64,000 nt of DNA from Agrococcus sp. ProA11 (GTDB lineage: Bacteria > Actinomycetota > Actinomycetes > Actinomycetales > Microbacteriaceae). The notes below the pieces were generated by a model, which was not told the DNA's origin, did no database searches, and worked only from the letters and a program-made list of their open reading frames with translations. The position numbers and the translations under genes are program-made. Positions within the stretch are counted from its first letter, which is position 1. The number at the start of each line of letters is the position of its first letter. Shown piece after piece: positions 58,164 to 64,000 of this stretch. The stretch is taken from positions 1,178,001-1,242,000 of the forward strand of contig NZ_CP156989.1 of the NCBI RefSeq assembly GCF_039880525.1, given 5' to 3'.

Positions 58164-58752
58164 GCGCGCGCCGATGTGCGTCGAGACCCGTGGTGCCCGG
58201 TTGCACCGGCAGCCCCGCGATCGCGCAGAGCATGTCGGTCCAGGCGGTGAGATGGGCGCCGAAGTCGTGCCCTGTCGGGGTCCAGGAGGCGCGCAGCTCG
58301 ATCTGTGCGCCGTCGCCCTGCGCCGCCAGCTCGCCGAAGCCGCTGGAGAGGATCTTGGTGGCGGTGCCCGACTCCGAGTGGTACTCGGCACCGCGCTGGT
58401 CGAGCGCCTCGAGCAGGTAGGTCCAGGTCACCTCAGCGAGGAACTGGTCCATCGCGATCTCTGGATCCTGCGACGCCTGGGTGAAGCTCACGACGCGGAA
58501 GTCGCCGCCCCAGGCCTCCGGCTCCTCGGGATCGTGCATGAGGATGAAGCGTCCGGTGCCGAGATCGGAGTCGCGCCCGTGCGCCGGGACTCCGACATCG
58601 GCCGCGATCGCGAAGGAGTGCGGCGCGATGCGACCCGGCGCCGGGATCTCGCGCACCGACAGCTCGCTGCGGAGCTCCGCCCGCCGCAGCTGATCGACGG
58701 CAGCGCGGAACGCCTCGGGCTCAGGGGCGGGTGCTGCACTGCTCGTGTCCAC
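58156..58752 (-). CDS. DUF3000 domain protein
   Basis: A 198-residue soluble protein. The conserved blocks are FRAAVDQLRRAELRSELSVREIPAPGRIAPHSFAI (split over residues 15-50), GTGRFILMHDPEEPEAWGGDFRVV and a C-terminal SWTPTGHDFGAHLTAWTDML. It is DUF3000, an actinobacterial family paired with RNase D; function unknown. The start is GTG at 58752, facing the divergent hydrolase gene; the two start regions are only 22 bases apart, so the promoters overlap. Confidence 0.88.
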   Translation of the reverse strand: MDTSSAAPAPEPEAFRAAVDQLRRAELRSELSVREIPAPGRIAPHSFAIAADVGVPAHGRDSDLGTGRFILMHDPEEPEAWGGDFRVVSFTQASQDPEIAMDQFLAEVTWTYLLEALDQRGAEYHSESGTATKILSSGFGELAAQGDGAQIELRASWTPTGHDFGAHLTAWTDMLCAIAGLPVQPGTTGLDAHRRARD

Positions 58753-58762
58753 CGGGAAAGAC

Positions 58763-58768
58763 TACGAT
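58763..58768 (+). promoter_or_regulatory. -10 element (TACGAT) of the alpha/beta hydrolase gene
   Basis: TACGAT ends six bases before the GTG at 58775, so transcription should begin on or next to the start codon (leaderless). This lies within the overlap of two divergent genes. No clear -35. Confidence 0.4.
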
Positions 58769-58774
58769 TCCGGT

Positions 58775-59953
58775 GTGACCCTGCAAGCGAGGCGCGCCGC
58801 CGCAGCCGAGCGGCGACTGACCAGGCTCGCGCTGCTGTCCGGCGGCGTCGTCGTCGGGGGAGCGGCGCTGGCGGTCACGGGCGCATCCGCGGTGCTCGCC
58901 TCGATGCTGGTCACCCCGCCGAGGACCCAGATCGACGACATCCGCGTGCTGGGACTCGACGCGCGGGGCGTGCGCCTCGGGCTCACACCCGACACGGTGC
59001 TGCCGGGGACCTACGCCCTGGCGATCGGTGAGGAGCTCGCGGTGCTGGGCGGCGTTGTCGCGCGGGACGACACCGGGGTGGTGCGCACGGTCGACGAGCG
59101 CTCGCGCGCCCTGCTCGAGGGCGTGACCTCCGCCCGCTGGTCCGGCTACGCGCTCTCGCGCCCGCAGCAGGTGGCGGAGCGGGTCGAGCACGCCCAGGTG
59201 CAGACCGAGTGCGGTGCGGCGCCCGCCTGGATCATGGGCGACCAGGAGGCGACCACCTGGTGCCTGCAGGTGCACGGTCGCGGCGTGACCCGACGCGAGA
59301 CGATCCGCGCGGCGCCGATCTATCTGCGCCGCGGGATCCCCGTGATGGCGGTCTCGTACCGCAACGATACGGAGGCGCCGCCCAGCCGGCAGAACAAGTA
59401 CCGCCTGGGCCTGGACGAATGGCGCGACGTCGACGACGCGATCGGCTTCGCGGTCGCGCGCGGTGCGGAGCGCATCGTGCTGCAGGGCTGGTCGATGGGG
59501 GGCCAGATCGCGCTGCAGGTCGCCCGGCGCTCGCGGCACCGTCGTCGCATCGTCGGGCTCGTGCTCGACTCGCCCGTGGTCGGCTGGCGTCCCACGCTGC
59601 AGCTGCAGGTGGCGCTGGCGAAGCGCCCGGCGTGGCTCGTCGACACCGCGGTCGGGCTGCTGGAGTCACCAGCCTCGGTGCTCAGCGGCAGCCGCAGCCT
59701 GGACTTCGACGAGCTCGACAACGTGCTGCACGCAGATGCCTTCTCGCAGCCGATCCTGCTGCTGCACTCGGCCGACGACGGGTACGTGCCACCGGACGCG
59801 TCGCGCGCGCTCGCGCAGGCGCGGCCCGACCTGGTCGAGTATCACGAATGGCGCCGCGCTCGGCACACGAAGCTCTGGAACCTCGATCGAGCGAGGTACG
59901 ACCACGAGATCGGCAGCTGGCTGGATCACCGGGGCATCACGGCGTTCGGCTGA
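58775..59953 (+). CDS. Membrane-anchored alpha/beta hydrolase
   Basis: A 392-residue protein with a basic N-terminus, one transmembrane helix near residues 20-45 (LALLSGGVVVGGAALAVTGASAVL), and an extracytoplasmic alpha/beta hydrolase domain. The nucleophile elbow is GWSMGG, the acid is in HSADDGYVPP and the histidine in RRARHTKLWN; CLQVHGRGVTRRET matches the oxyanion region of the family. Substrate unknown. The start is taken as GTG 58775 (VTLQARRAAAAERR); an earlier GTG at 58745 overlaps DUF3000. It converges on sufE with a terminator between. Confidence 0.87.
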   Translation: MTLQARRAAAAERRLTRLALLSGGVVVGGAALAVTGASAVLASMLVTPPRTQIDDIRVLGLDARGVRLGLTPDTVLPGTYALAIGEELAVLGGVVARDDTGVVRTVDERSRALLEGVTSARWSGYALSRPQQVAERVEHAQVQTECGAAPAWIMGDQEATTWCLQVHGRGVTRRETIRAAPIYLRRGIPVMAVSYRNDTEAPPSRQNKYRLGLDEWRDVDDAIGFAVARGAERIVLQGWSMGGQIALQVARRSRHRRRIVGLVLDSPVVGWRPTLQLQVALAKRPAWLVDTAVGLLESPASVLSGSRSLDFDELDNVLHADAFSQPILLLHSADDGYVPPDASRALAQARPDLVEYHEWRRARHTKLWNLDRARYDHEIGSWLDHRGITAFG

Positions 59954-60023
59954 CCCGGCTTCGAGCGTGGCGCCGATGCGCGGTGTTCCTCGGCCCGGGA
60001 CGGGCCTCGGCGCTGGCGTCGCC

Positions 60024-60047
60024 GCGTCGACCCGAAAGGGTCGACGC
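60024..60047. terminator. Bidirectional terminator between the hydrolase and sufE
   Basis: GCGTCGACCC (60024-60033), loop GAAA, GGGTCGACGC (60038-60047): a perfect ten-base stem closed by a GAAA tetraloop, two bases before the sufE stop codon. Confidence 0.85.
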
Positions 60048-60048
60048 T

Positions 60049-60480
60049 CTAGTGCTCCAGCGCGCGCTCCCGGATCTGACGCTGGATGCGGCCGAGCATG
60101 CCCACCATGCCGCGCAGCCGGAGCGGCGAGACGACCCGGTCGAGGCCCAGCTCGCGCGGGAAGTCGATCGGCACCGCGAGCGCATCCTCGACGCTCGCGC
60201 CTTCGAGGCCCTGCGCGAGGATCGATGCGAAGCCGCGGGTCGTCGGTGCTTCCGCCGGCGCCGTCGCGTGCACGTGCACCCTGCCGTCGTCGACCTCGAC
60301 GAAGAGGAAGACCGGCGACTGGCACTCCGTGACCCGCTCGAGCAGGTCGGGGTGGTCGGCGTAGCGCTGCGGCAGCTCTGGCAGCTCGTCGGAGAACTCC
60401 AGCAGCAGCTGCAGACGATCCGTCTCCTCCATGGCGTGGAAGTCCTCGGCCGTCTGCTGCAGCGCGGGCGTGGCCGTCAT
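60049..60480 (-). CDS. sufE: SufE family protein
   Basis: Accepts persulfide sulfur from a cysteine desulfurase. The 143 residues match SufE throughout: [15 protein letters not shown], the active cysteine in [18 protein letters not shown] (about residue 53), [16 protein letters not shown] and [26 protein letters not shown] (split). The ATG at 60480 overlaps the stop of the upstream sulfurtransferase gene (ATGA). Pairing with a rhodanese rather than with sufS is the actinobacterial norm and suggests a sulfur-relay role distinct from the main SUF operon. Confidence 0.92.
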   Translation of the reverse strand: MTATPALQQTAEDFHAMEETDRLQLLLEFSDELPELPQRYADHPDLLERVTECQSPVFLFVEVDDGRVHVHATAPAEAPTTRGFASILAQGLEGASVEDALAVPIDFPRELGLDRVVSPLRLRGMVGMLGRIQRQIRERALEH

Positions 60481-61367
60481 CGGGCGGGCACCTCCCCGGG
60501 CTCCGTGCCGACCGTGATCGGCACACCCACGAGCGAGCCCCACTCGGTCCAGGAGCCGTCGTAGTTGCGCACGTTCGGCAGGCCCAGCAGGTGCGTCAGC
60601 ACGAACCACGTGTGGCTCGAGCGCTCACCGATGCGGCAGTAGGCGATCACCTCGTCGGCATCGCGCAGCCCCGCGCCGTCGAGGTAGATCGCCTCGAGCT
60701 CTGCGCGCGAGCGGAAGGTGCCGTCCTCGCGGACCGCCGTGCCCCACGGCACGCTCGCGGCGGTGGGGATGTGGCCGGCGCGCAGCGCACCCTCCTCGGG
60801 GTAGGCGGGCGCCGTGGTGCGCTCGCCGGAGTACTCCTCGGGGCTCCGCACATCGATGAGCGGGTTGCCGAAGTGCGTGAGCACATCTTCGCGGAACGCG
60901 CGCAGGGTCGCGTCGTCGCGCTCCACCACCGGGTACTCGACGCGCTCGCGCGTCGACGGCGCGCGCGTGAGCTCGCGCCCCTCGGCGATCCACAGATCGC
61001 GACCGCCGTCCATGATGCGGGTGTTGTCGTGGCCGTAGAGCGCGAACACCCACAGCGCGTAGGTGGCCCACCAGTTCGCCTTGTCGCCGTAGAAGACCAC
61101 CGTGGTGTCGCGGCCGATGCCCTTGCTGCCCAGCAGCTCGGCGAACGCTGCGGGTGCGAGGTAGTCGCGCAGCACCGGGTCGTTGAGGTCGGTGTGCCAG
61201 TCGATCTTCACCGCGGAGGGGATGTGGCCCATCTCGTAGAGCAGCACATCCTCATCCGACTCGACGATCACCACATCCGGGTCGTGCAGGTGCGCGGCAA
61301 CCCACTCGGTCGACACCACGCGCTCGGGCGCGGCGTACTGCTCGAATCGGGACTCGGTCTCTGACAC
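60477..61367 (-). CDS. sseA: Thiosulfate/3-mercaptopyruvate sulfurtransferase (rhodanese)
   Basis: Transfers sulfur from a donor such as thiosulfate to cyanide, thioredoxin or a carrier protein. The 296 residues form two rhodanese domains. The N-terminal, inactive one ends near [23 protein letters not shown]; the C-terminal domain has [15 protein letters not shown] and the active cysteine in [19 protein letters not shown]. The start is GTG at 61367 with AGAAGGAG upstream. It overlaps sufE by four bases. The upstream region is shared with the divergent zapE gene. Confidence 0.93.
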   Translation of the reverse strand: MSETESRFEQYAAPERVVSTEWVAAHLHDPDVVIVESDEDVLLYEMGHIPSAVKIDWHTDLNDPVLRDYLAPAAFAELLGSKGIGRDTTVVFYGDKANWWATYALWVFALYGHDNTRIMDGGRDLWIAEGRELTRAPSTRERVEYPVVERDDATLRAFREDVLTHFGNPLIDVRSPEEYSGERTTAPAYPEEGALRAGHIPTAASVPWGTAVREDGTFRSRAELEAIYLDGAGLRDADEVIAYCRIGERSSHTWFVLTHLLGLPNVRNYDGSWTEWGSLVGVPITVGTEPGEVPAR

Positions 61368-61485
61368 GGTGGCTCCTTCTGCGCGGCGGCGGTGGGGATT
61401 CGGCCTGAAGTAGGCTCCTGTGAGGCAAACGCCATTCTCCCATCGAAACTTCCGCGCGGCCCTATCGCGCAGCCAAGGAGCCCGC

Positions 61486-62487
61486 ATGCCATCGATCTCG
61501 CTCGTCGAGCGCAGCCCGCAGGTGAGCGCTGAGCAGATCGTGGGGAGCCTCGTGCCCCCGCCGCAGTTCGACGCCGCGACGTTCGAGTCCTATCGGCCCG
61601 ACCCTGCGCATCCGTCGCAGGCCGAGGCGCTCGAGCGGATGCAGGAGCTCGTCACCGCGTGGACTGCGCCGAAGCGCAGCGGCCTGTTCAAGAAGAAGGC
61701 GCCGGAGGTCAAGCCCGGCATCTATCTCGACGGAGGCTTCGGCGTCGGGAAGACCCACCTGCTGGCCGCGCTGTGGAAGGCGATGCCCGGCCCGAAGCGG
61801 TTCGGCACCTTCATCGAGTACACGGCGCTCGTGGGCGCGCTCGGCTACGCGGAGGCGGTGCAGCAGCTGCAGGGATCCCGCCTGATCTGCATCGACGAGT
61901 TCGAGCTCGACGACCCGGGCGACACGATGGTGATGACGCGCCTGCTGGGCGAGCTGGTCGCCGGCGGCACGAAGCTCGCGGCCACGAGCAACACGCCGCC
62001 GAATGCGCTGGGCGAGGGCCGCTTCGCCGCATCCGACTTCCTGCGCGAGATCCAGGCGATCGCCGATCGGTTCCAGATCATGCGGATCGACGGCGACGAC
62101 TACCGGCAGCGAGACATCACGGGCAGCGCGCCGACGGTGGAGTCCGCCGATCTGGAGTCCGCGCTCGCGACGATCGGCGGCACGGCAGCGGTCGACGACT
62201 TCGACGCGCTCGTGGCGCACCTCGCCAGAGTGCACCCGTCGCGGTACGTGGGGCTGGTGGAGGGCGTGGATGCGCTCGGCCTGCGGGAGGTGCGCACGCT
62301 GACCGACCAGAACGACGCACTGCGCTTCGTCGCGCTGGTCGACCGGCTCTACGACGCCCAGGTCGTGCTGCGCGCCAGCGGCACCTCGCTCTCCGAGGTC
62401 TTCAGCGAGGAGATGCTGGGCGGCGGCTACCGCAAGAAGTACCTGCGGGCGATCTCGAGGCTGCTCGCGCTCGCCCACGCGGGCTGA
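61486..62487 (+). CDS. zapE: ZapE/AFG1-family cell division ATPase
   Basis: AAA+ family ATPase of the AFG1/ZapE group, associated with the division ring in enteric bacteria. The 333 residues show Walker [19 protein letters not shown] (about 84-100), Walker [15 protein letters not shown], sensor [15 protein letters not shown], and the C-terminal [32 protein letters not shown] near the start is the usual family entry. The ATG at 61486 follows CAAGGAG. Its stop is only four bases from the nhaA stop on the other strand, with no terminator between. Confidence 0.92.
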   Translation: MPSISLVERSPQVSAEQIVGSLVPPPQFDAATFESYRPDPAHPSQAEALERMQELVTAWTAPKRSGLFKKKAPEVKPGIYLDGGFGVGKTHLLAALWKAMPGPKRFGTFIEYTALVGALGYAEAVQQLQGSRLICIDEFELDDPGDTMVMTRLLGELVAGGTKLAATSNTPPNALGEGRFAASDFLREIQAIADRFQIMRIDGDDYRQRDITGSAPTVESADLESALATIGGTAAVDDFDALVAHLARVHPSRYVGLVEGVDALGLREVRTLTDQNDALRFVALVDRLYDAQVVLRASGTSLSEVFSEEMLGGGYRKKYLRAISRLLALAHAG

Positions 62488-62491
62488 AGCC

Positions 62492-63700
62492 TCACGCCTC
62501 CGAGTCGGTGCGGCGCGAGTACTCCTGCTCGTCCCTGGTGGTGACGGCGGCCTCGTCGACCGGCGGGTAGCTTCTGCTCAGGAAGCCGAGGTAGAACGCG
62601 CCGAGCACGACCGCGATCAGCGAGCCGGCCAGCACGCCGAGCGTGCCCTCGACGATGAGATCCTCGGCGCTGCGGTGCGCGAGCTCGTTCATCAGCATCG
62701 AGACGGTGAAGCCGATGCCGCCCAGCAGGCTGATGCCGATGAGCTCCGAGAGCTTGACGCGCTCGGGCTTCGGCACCCGCAGCGCCGCCTGACCGATCAG
62801 CCCCGCGATCGTGATGCCGAAGAGCTTGCCGAACGGCAGCGCCACGACGATCGCCCAGAAGACCGGGCTCAGCTCGTTCAGCGGCACCTGCGGGATCGCG
62901 ACGGATGCGCTCGTGAACGCGAACAGCGGCAGCACGATGCCGTTGGTGAACGGCTCGAGCCGCTCTCGCGCCGATTCCGCAGGCGCGGGGGAGAGCACGA
63001 GCCCGAGCAGCACGCCGGCGATGGTGGCGTGGATGCCGCTCATCGCGATAAGCCACCAGGTGATGAGCGCGACCGCGAGCAGCGCGATGCGCAGCGGCCA
63101 GCTGCCGCGCTTGCCCCGGTAGGCGCGCCCGAGCAGCCAGAACAGCGCGACGCCGAGGGCGCCCAGGCCCAGGTGCGGCAGGGAGACGGACTCGGTGAAG
63201 AAGACCGCGATGAAGAAGATGCCGATGAGGTCGTCGATGACGGCCAGGGCGAGCAGCAGCGCGCGCACGCTCGAGGGGAGCCGGCGCCCGAACAGGGCCA
63301 GCACGCCGAGGGCGAAGGTGATGTCGGTGGCGGTGGGGATCGGCCAGCCCTGCGCACCGTCGGCGCCGGCGAGGTTGATGTAGACGAGCGCCGGGATGGC
63401 GACGCCGCCGAGCGCAGCGATCGTCGGCACGGCGGCCTTGGACACCGAGTTGAGATCGCCCTGCGTGAACTCGTAGCGCAGCTCGATCGCGACCACGAAG
63501 AAGAAGACCACGAGGAGTCCGTCGGTCACCCAGTGCGCCGCCGAGAGGTCGAGGCCGAAGATGGTGAACGGCAGATGCGCGTGCTTCAGCTCGTCGAGAC
63601 CGGGGCCGAGACCCGTGTTCGCGATGACCAGACCGAGGACCGCGGCCGCCAGCAGCAGCATCGCCGAGACTTGCGGGTTCCGGATCCAGGACAGCTTCAT
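62492..63700 (-). CDS. nhaA: Na+/H+ antiporter NhaA
   Basis: Exchanges Na+ for protons across the membrane. The 402 residues contain about eleven or twelve transmembrane helices. The NhaA motifs are PTATDITFALGVLALFGRRLP, ALAVIDDLIGIFFIAVFFT (the paired ion-binding aspartates), GIHATIAGVLLGLVLSP, and GGIGFTVSMLMNELA. The start MKLSWIRNPQ at 63700 is chosen because the first helix follows directly; upstream reading would add a polar 56-residue leader. It is divergent from the ammonium transporter gene; the region between carries a GlnR-like box. Confidence 0.94.
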   Translation of the reverse strand: MKLSWIRNPQVSAMLLLAAAVLGLVIANTGLGPGLDELKHAHLPFTIFGLDLSAAHWVTDGLLVVFFFVVAIELRYEFTQGDLNSVSKAAVPTIAALGGVAIPALVYINLAGADGAQGWPIPTATDITFALGVLALFGRRLPSSVRALLLALAVIDDLIGIFFIAVFFTESVSLPHLGLGALGVALFWLLGRAYRGKRGSWPLRIALLAVALITWWLIAMSGIHATIAGVLLGLVLSPAPAESARERLEPFTNGIVLPLFAFTSASVAIPQVPLNELSPVFWAIVVALPFGKLFGITIAGLIGQAALRVPKPERVKLSELIGISLLGGIGFTVSMLMNELAHRSAEDLIVEGTLGVLAGSLIAVVLGAFYLGFLSRSYPPVDEAAVTTRDEQEYSRRTDSEA

Positions 63701-63773
63701 GCGTCCATCTTTCCATCCGGTCGGCGTCCGGCCGCACAGCGGGCAACACGGCCGAAACATGCCGCGCGGATCT

Positions 63774-63812
63774 GTAACCGGCTCGAAACCTGGCAGGCAC
63801 GCGTCTCGAAAC
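63774..63812 (+). promoter_or_regulatory. GlnR-like binding site upstream of the ammonium transporter gene
   Basis: GTAAC (63774-63778)-n6-GAAAC (63785-63789)-n6-GGCAC (63796-63800)-n7-GAAAC (63808-63812). The first half is an exact GlnR half-site pair; the second has a one-base longer spacer and a G for the usual GT. It is 56 bases upstream of the amt ATG, similar to the glnA1 site. Control by GlnR is inferred. Confidence 0.7.
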
Positions 63813-63867
63813 GAGCGCGGAGCATGCTCGAAGCGTCCCCTCTCATGCACATCAAGGAGAACCCCCA

Positions 63868-64000
63868 ATGCCCGATATCGATGCAGGCAGCATGTCGTTC
63901 GGCGTCATCGCCACGGCACTCGTGCTGTTCATGACGCCAGGACTCGCCTTCTTCTACGGCGGGCTGGTCCGCTCGAAGAGCGTGATCAGCATGATGATGA
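63868..64000 (+). CDS. amtB: Ammonium transporter (5' end, cut by window edge)
   Basis: Membrane channel for ammonium/ammonia uptake. Only the first 44 codons are present. After MPDIDAGSMSFGVIA comes the first transmembrane helix with the conserved VLFMTPGLAFFYGGLVRSKS, diagnostic of the Amt family, and ISMMM at the edge. AAGGAGAA at 63854-63861 precedes the ATG. A GlnR-like box upstream suggests induction under nitrogen limitation together with glnA1. The rest of the gene, and usually glnB and glnD after it, lies outside the window. Confidence 0.93.
   Translation, partial: MPDIDAGSMSFGVIATALVLFMTPGLAFFYGGLVRSKSVISMMM

Overview
The window reads as chromosomal core genome from a high-GC actinobacterium, most likely Microbacteriaceae (an Agrococcus-like genus is my guess, not shown by the sequence). 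Supporting points are the very high GC, the glnA2-glnE-glnA1 neighbourhood, homodimeric AceE, polyphosphate glucokinase, SepH, and the small actinobacterial families DUF3000, DUF3093, DUF3159, DUF3710, DUF4191, DUF4193 and DUF7455. There is no rRNA operon, insertion sequence, prophage, integrase, CRISPR array or defence island. Genes are packed closely, often with ATGA, TGATG or GTGA overlaps, and many convergent pairs share one strong GC-rich hairpin.

Layout. 1-4452: 5' part of aceE (cut by the window edge), a divergent peroxiredoxin, tRNA-Val(TAC), a NIF3 protein overlapping a coiled-coil protein, and RNase P RNA. 4453-8410: fructose operon fruR-fruK-fruA on the minus strand. 8411-11826: ppgK, map, two small conserved genes and panB. 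11889-18448: nitrogen-assimilation block glnA2, glnE, glnA1 and DUF4191, with a near-perfect GlnR-type box before glnA1. 18529-24866: a degenerate kinase-like membrane protein, then pepA-lpd-E2 (lipoyl acyltransferase) on the minus strand. 24912-31221: PAC2 protein and MFS transporter, the principal sigma factor, and a polar amino-acid ABC transporter. 31302-37493: DUF7455, parE, parC and a phosphodiesterase/nucleotide pyrophosphatase-like enzyme. 37618-43547: alcohol dehydrogenase, 3-hydroxyisobutyrate dehydrogenase, MHS transporter, sepH, DUF4193 and DUF3093. 43617-51918: dut-DUF3710-DUF3159, aconitase, dxs, a small unknown protein and NAD(P)HX dehydratase. 51905-58752: a methyltransferase, fadB and fadA homologues, RNase D and DUF3000. 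58775-64000: alpha/beta hydrolase, sufE, sulfurtransferase, zapE, nhaA and the first 44 codons of an ammonium transporter, which also has a GlnR-like box.

Functionally the window covers the pyruvate/2-oxoacid dehydrogenase parts (aceE, E2, lpd), the TCA enzyme aconitase, fructose and glucose entry, nitrogen assimilation with its adenylylation enzyme, beta-oxidation, isoprenoid and pantothenate precursors, and chromosome decatenation.

I did not find a convincing new multi-gene system. The most unusual items are: a transmembrane protein whose kinase-like domain lacks every catalytic motif (18529-19860); a C4-zinc-ribbon-family protein that has lost all its cysteines (3218-3958); a small protein resembling a RadC/JAB domain stripped of its metal ligands (50744-51127); a 20-bp perfect palindrome before acnA; GlnR-type boxes before glnA1 and amt; a tandem 24-bp repeat in the aceE/peroxiredoxin promoter region; and a nine-copy 12-bp minisatellite before dxs.
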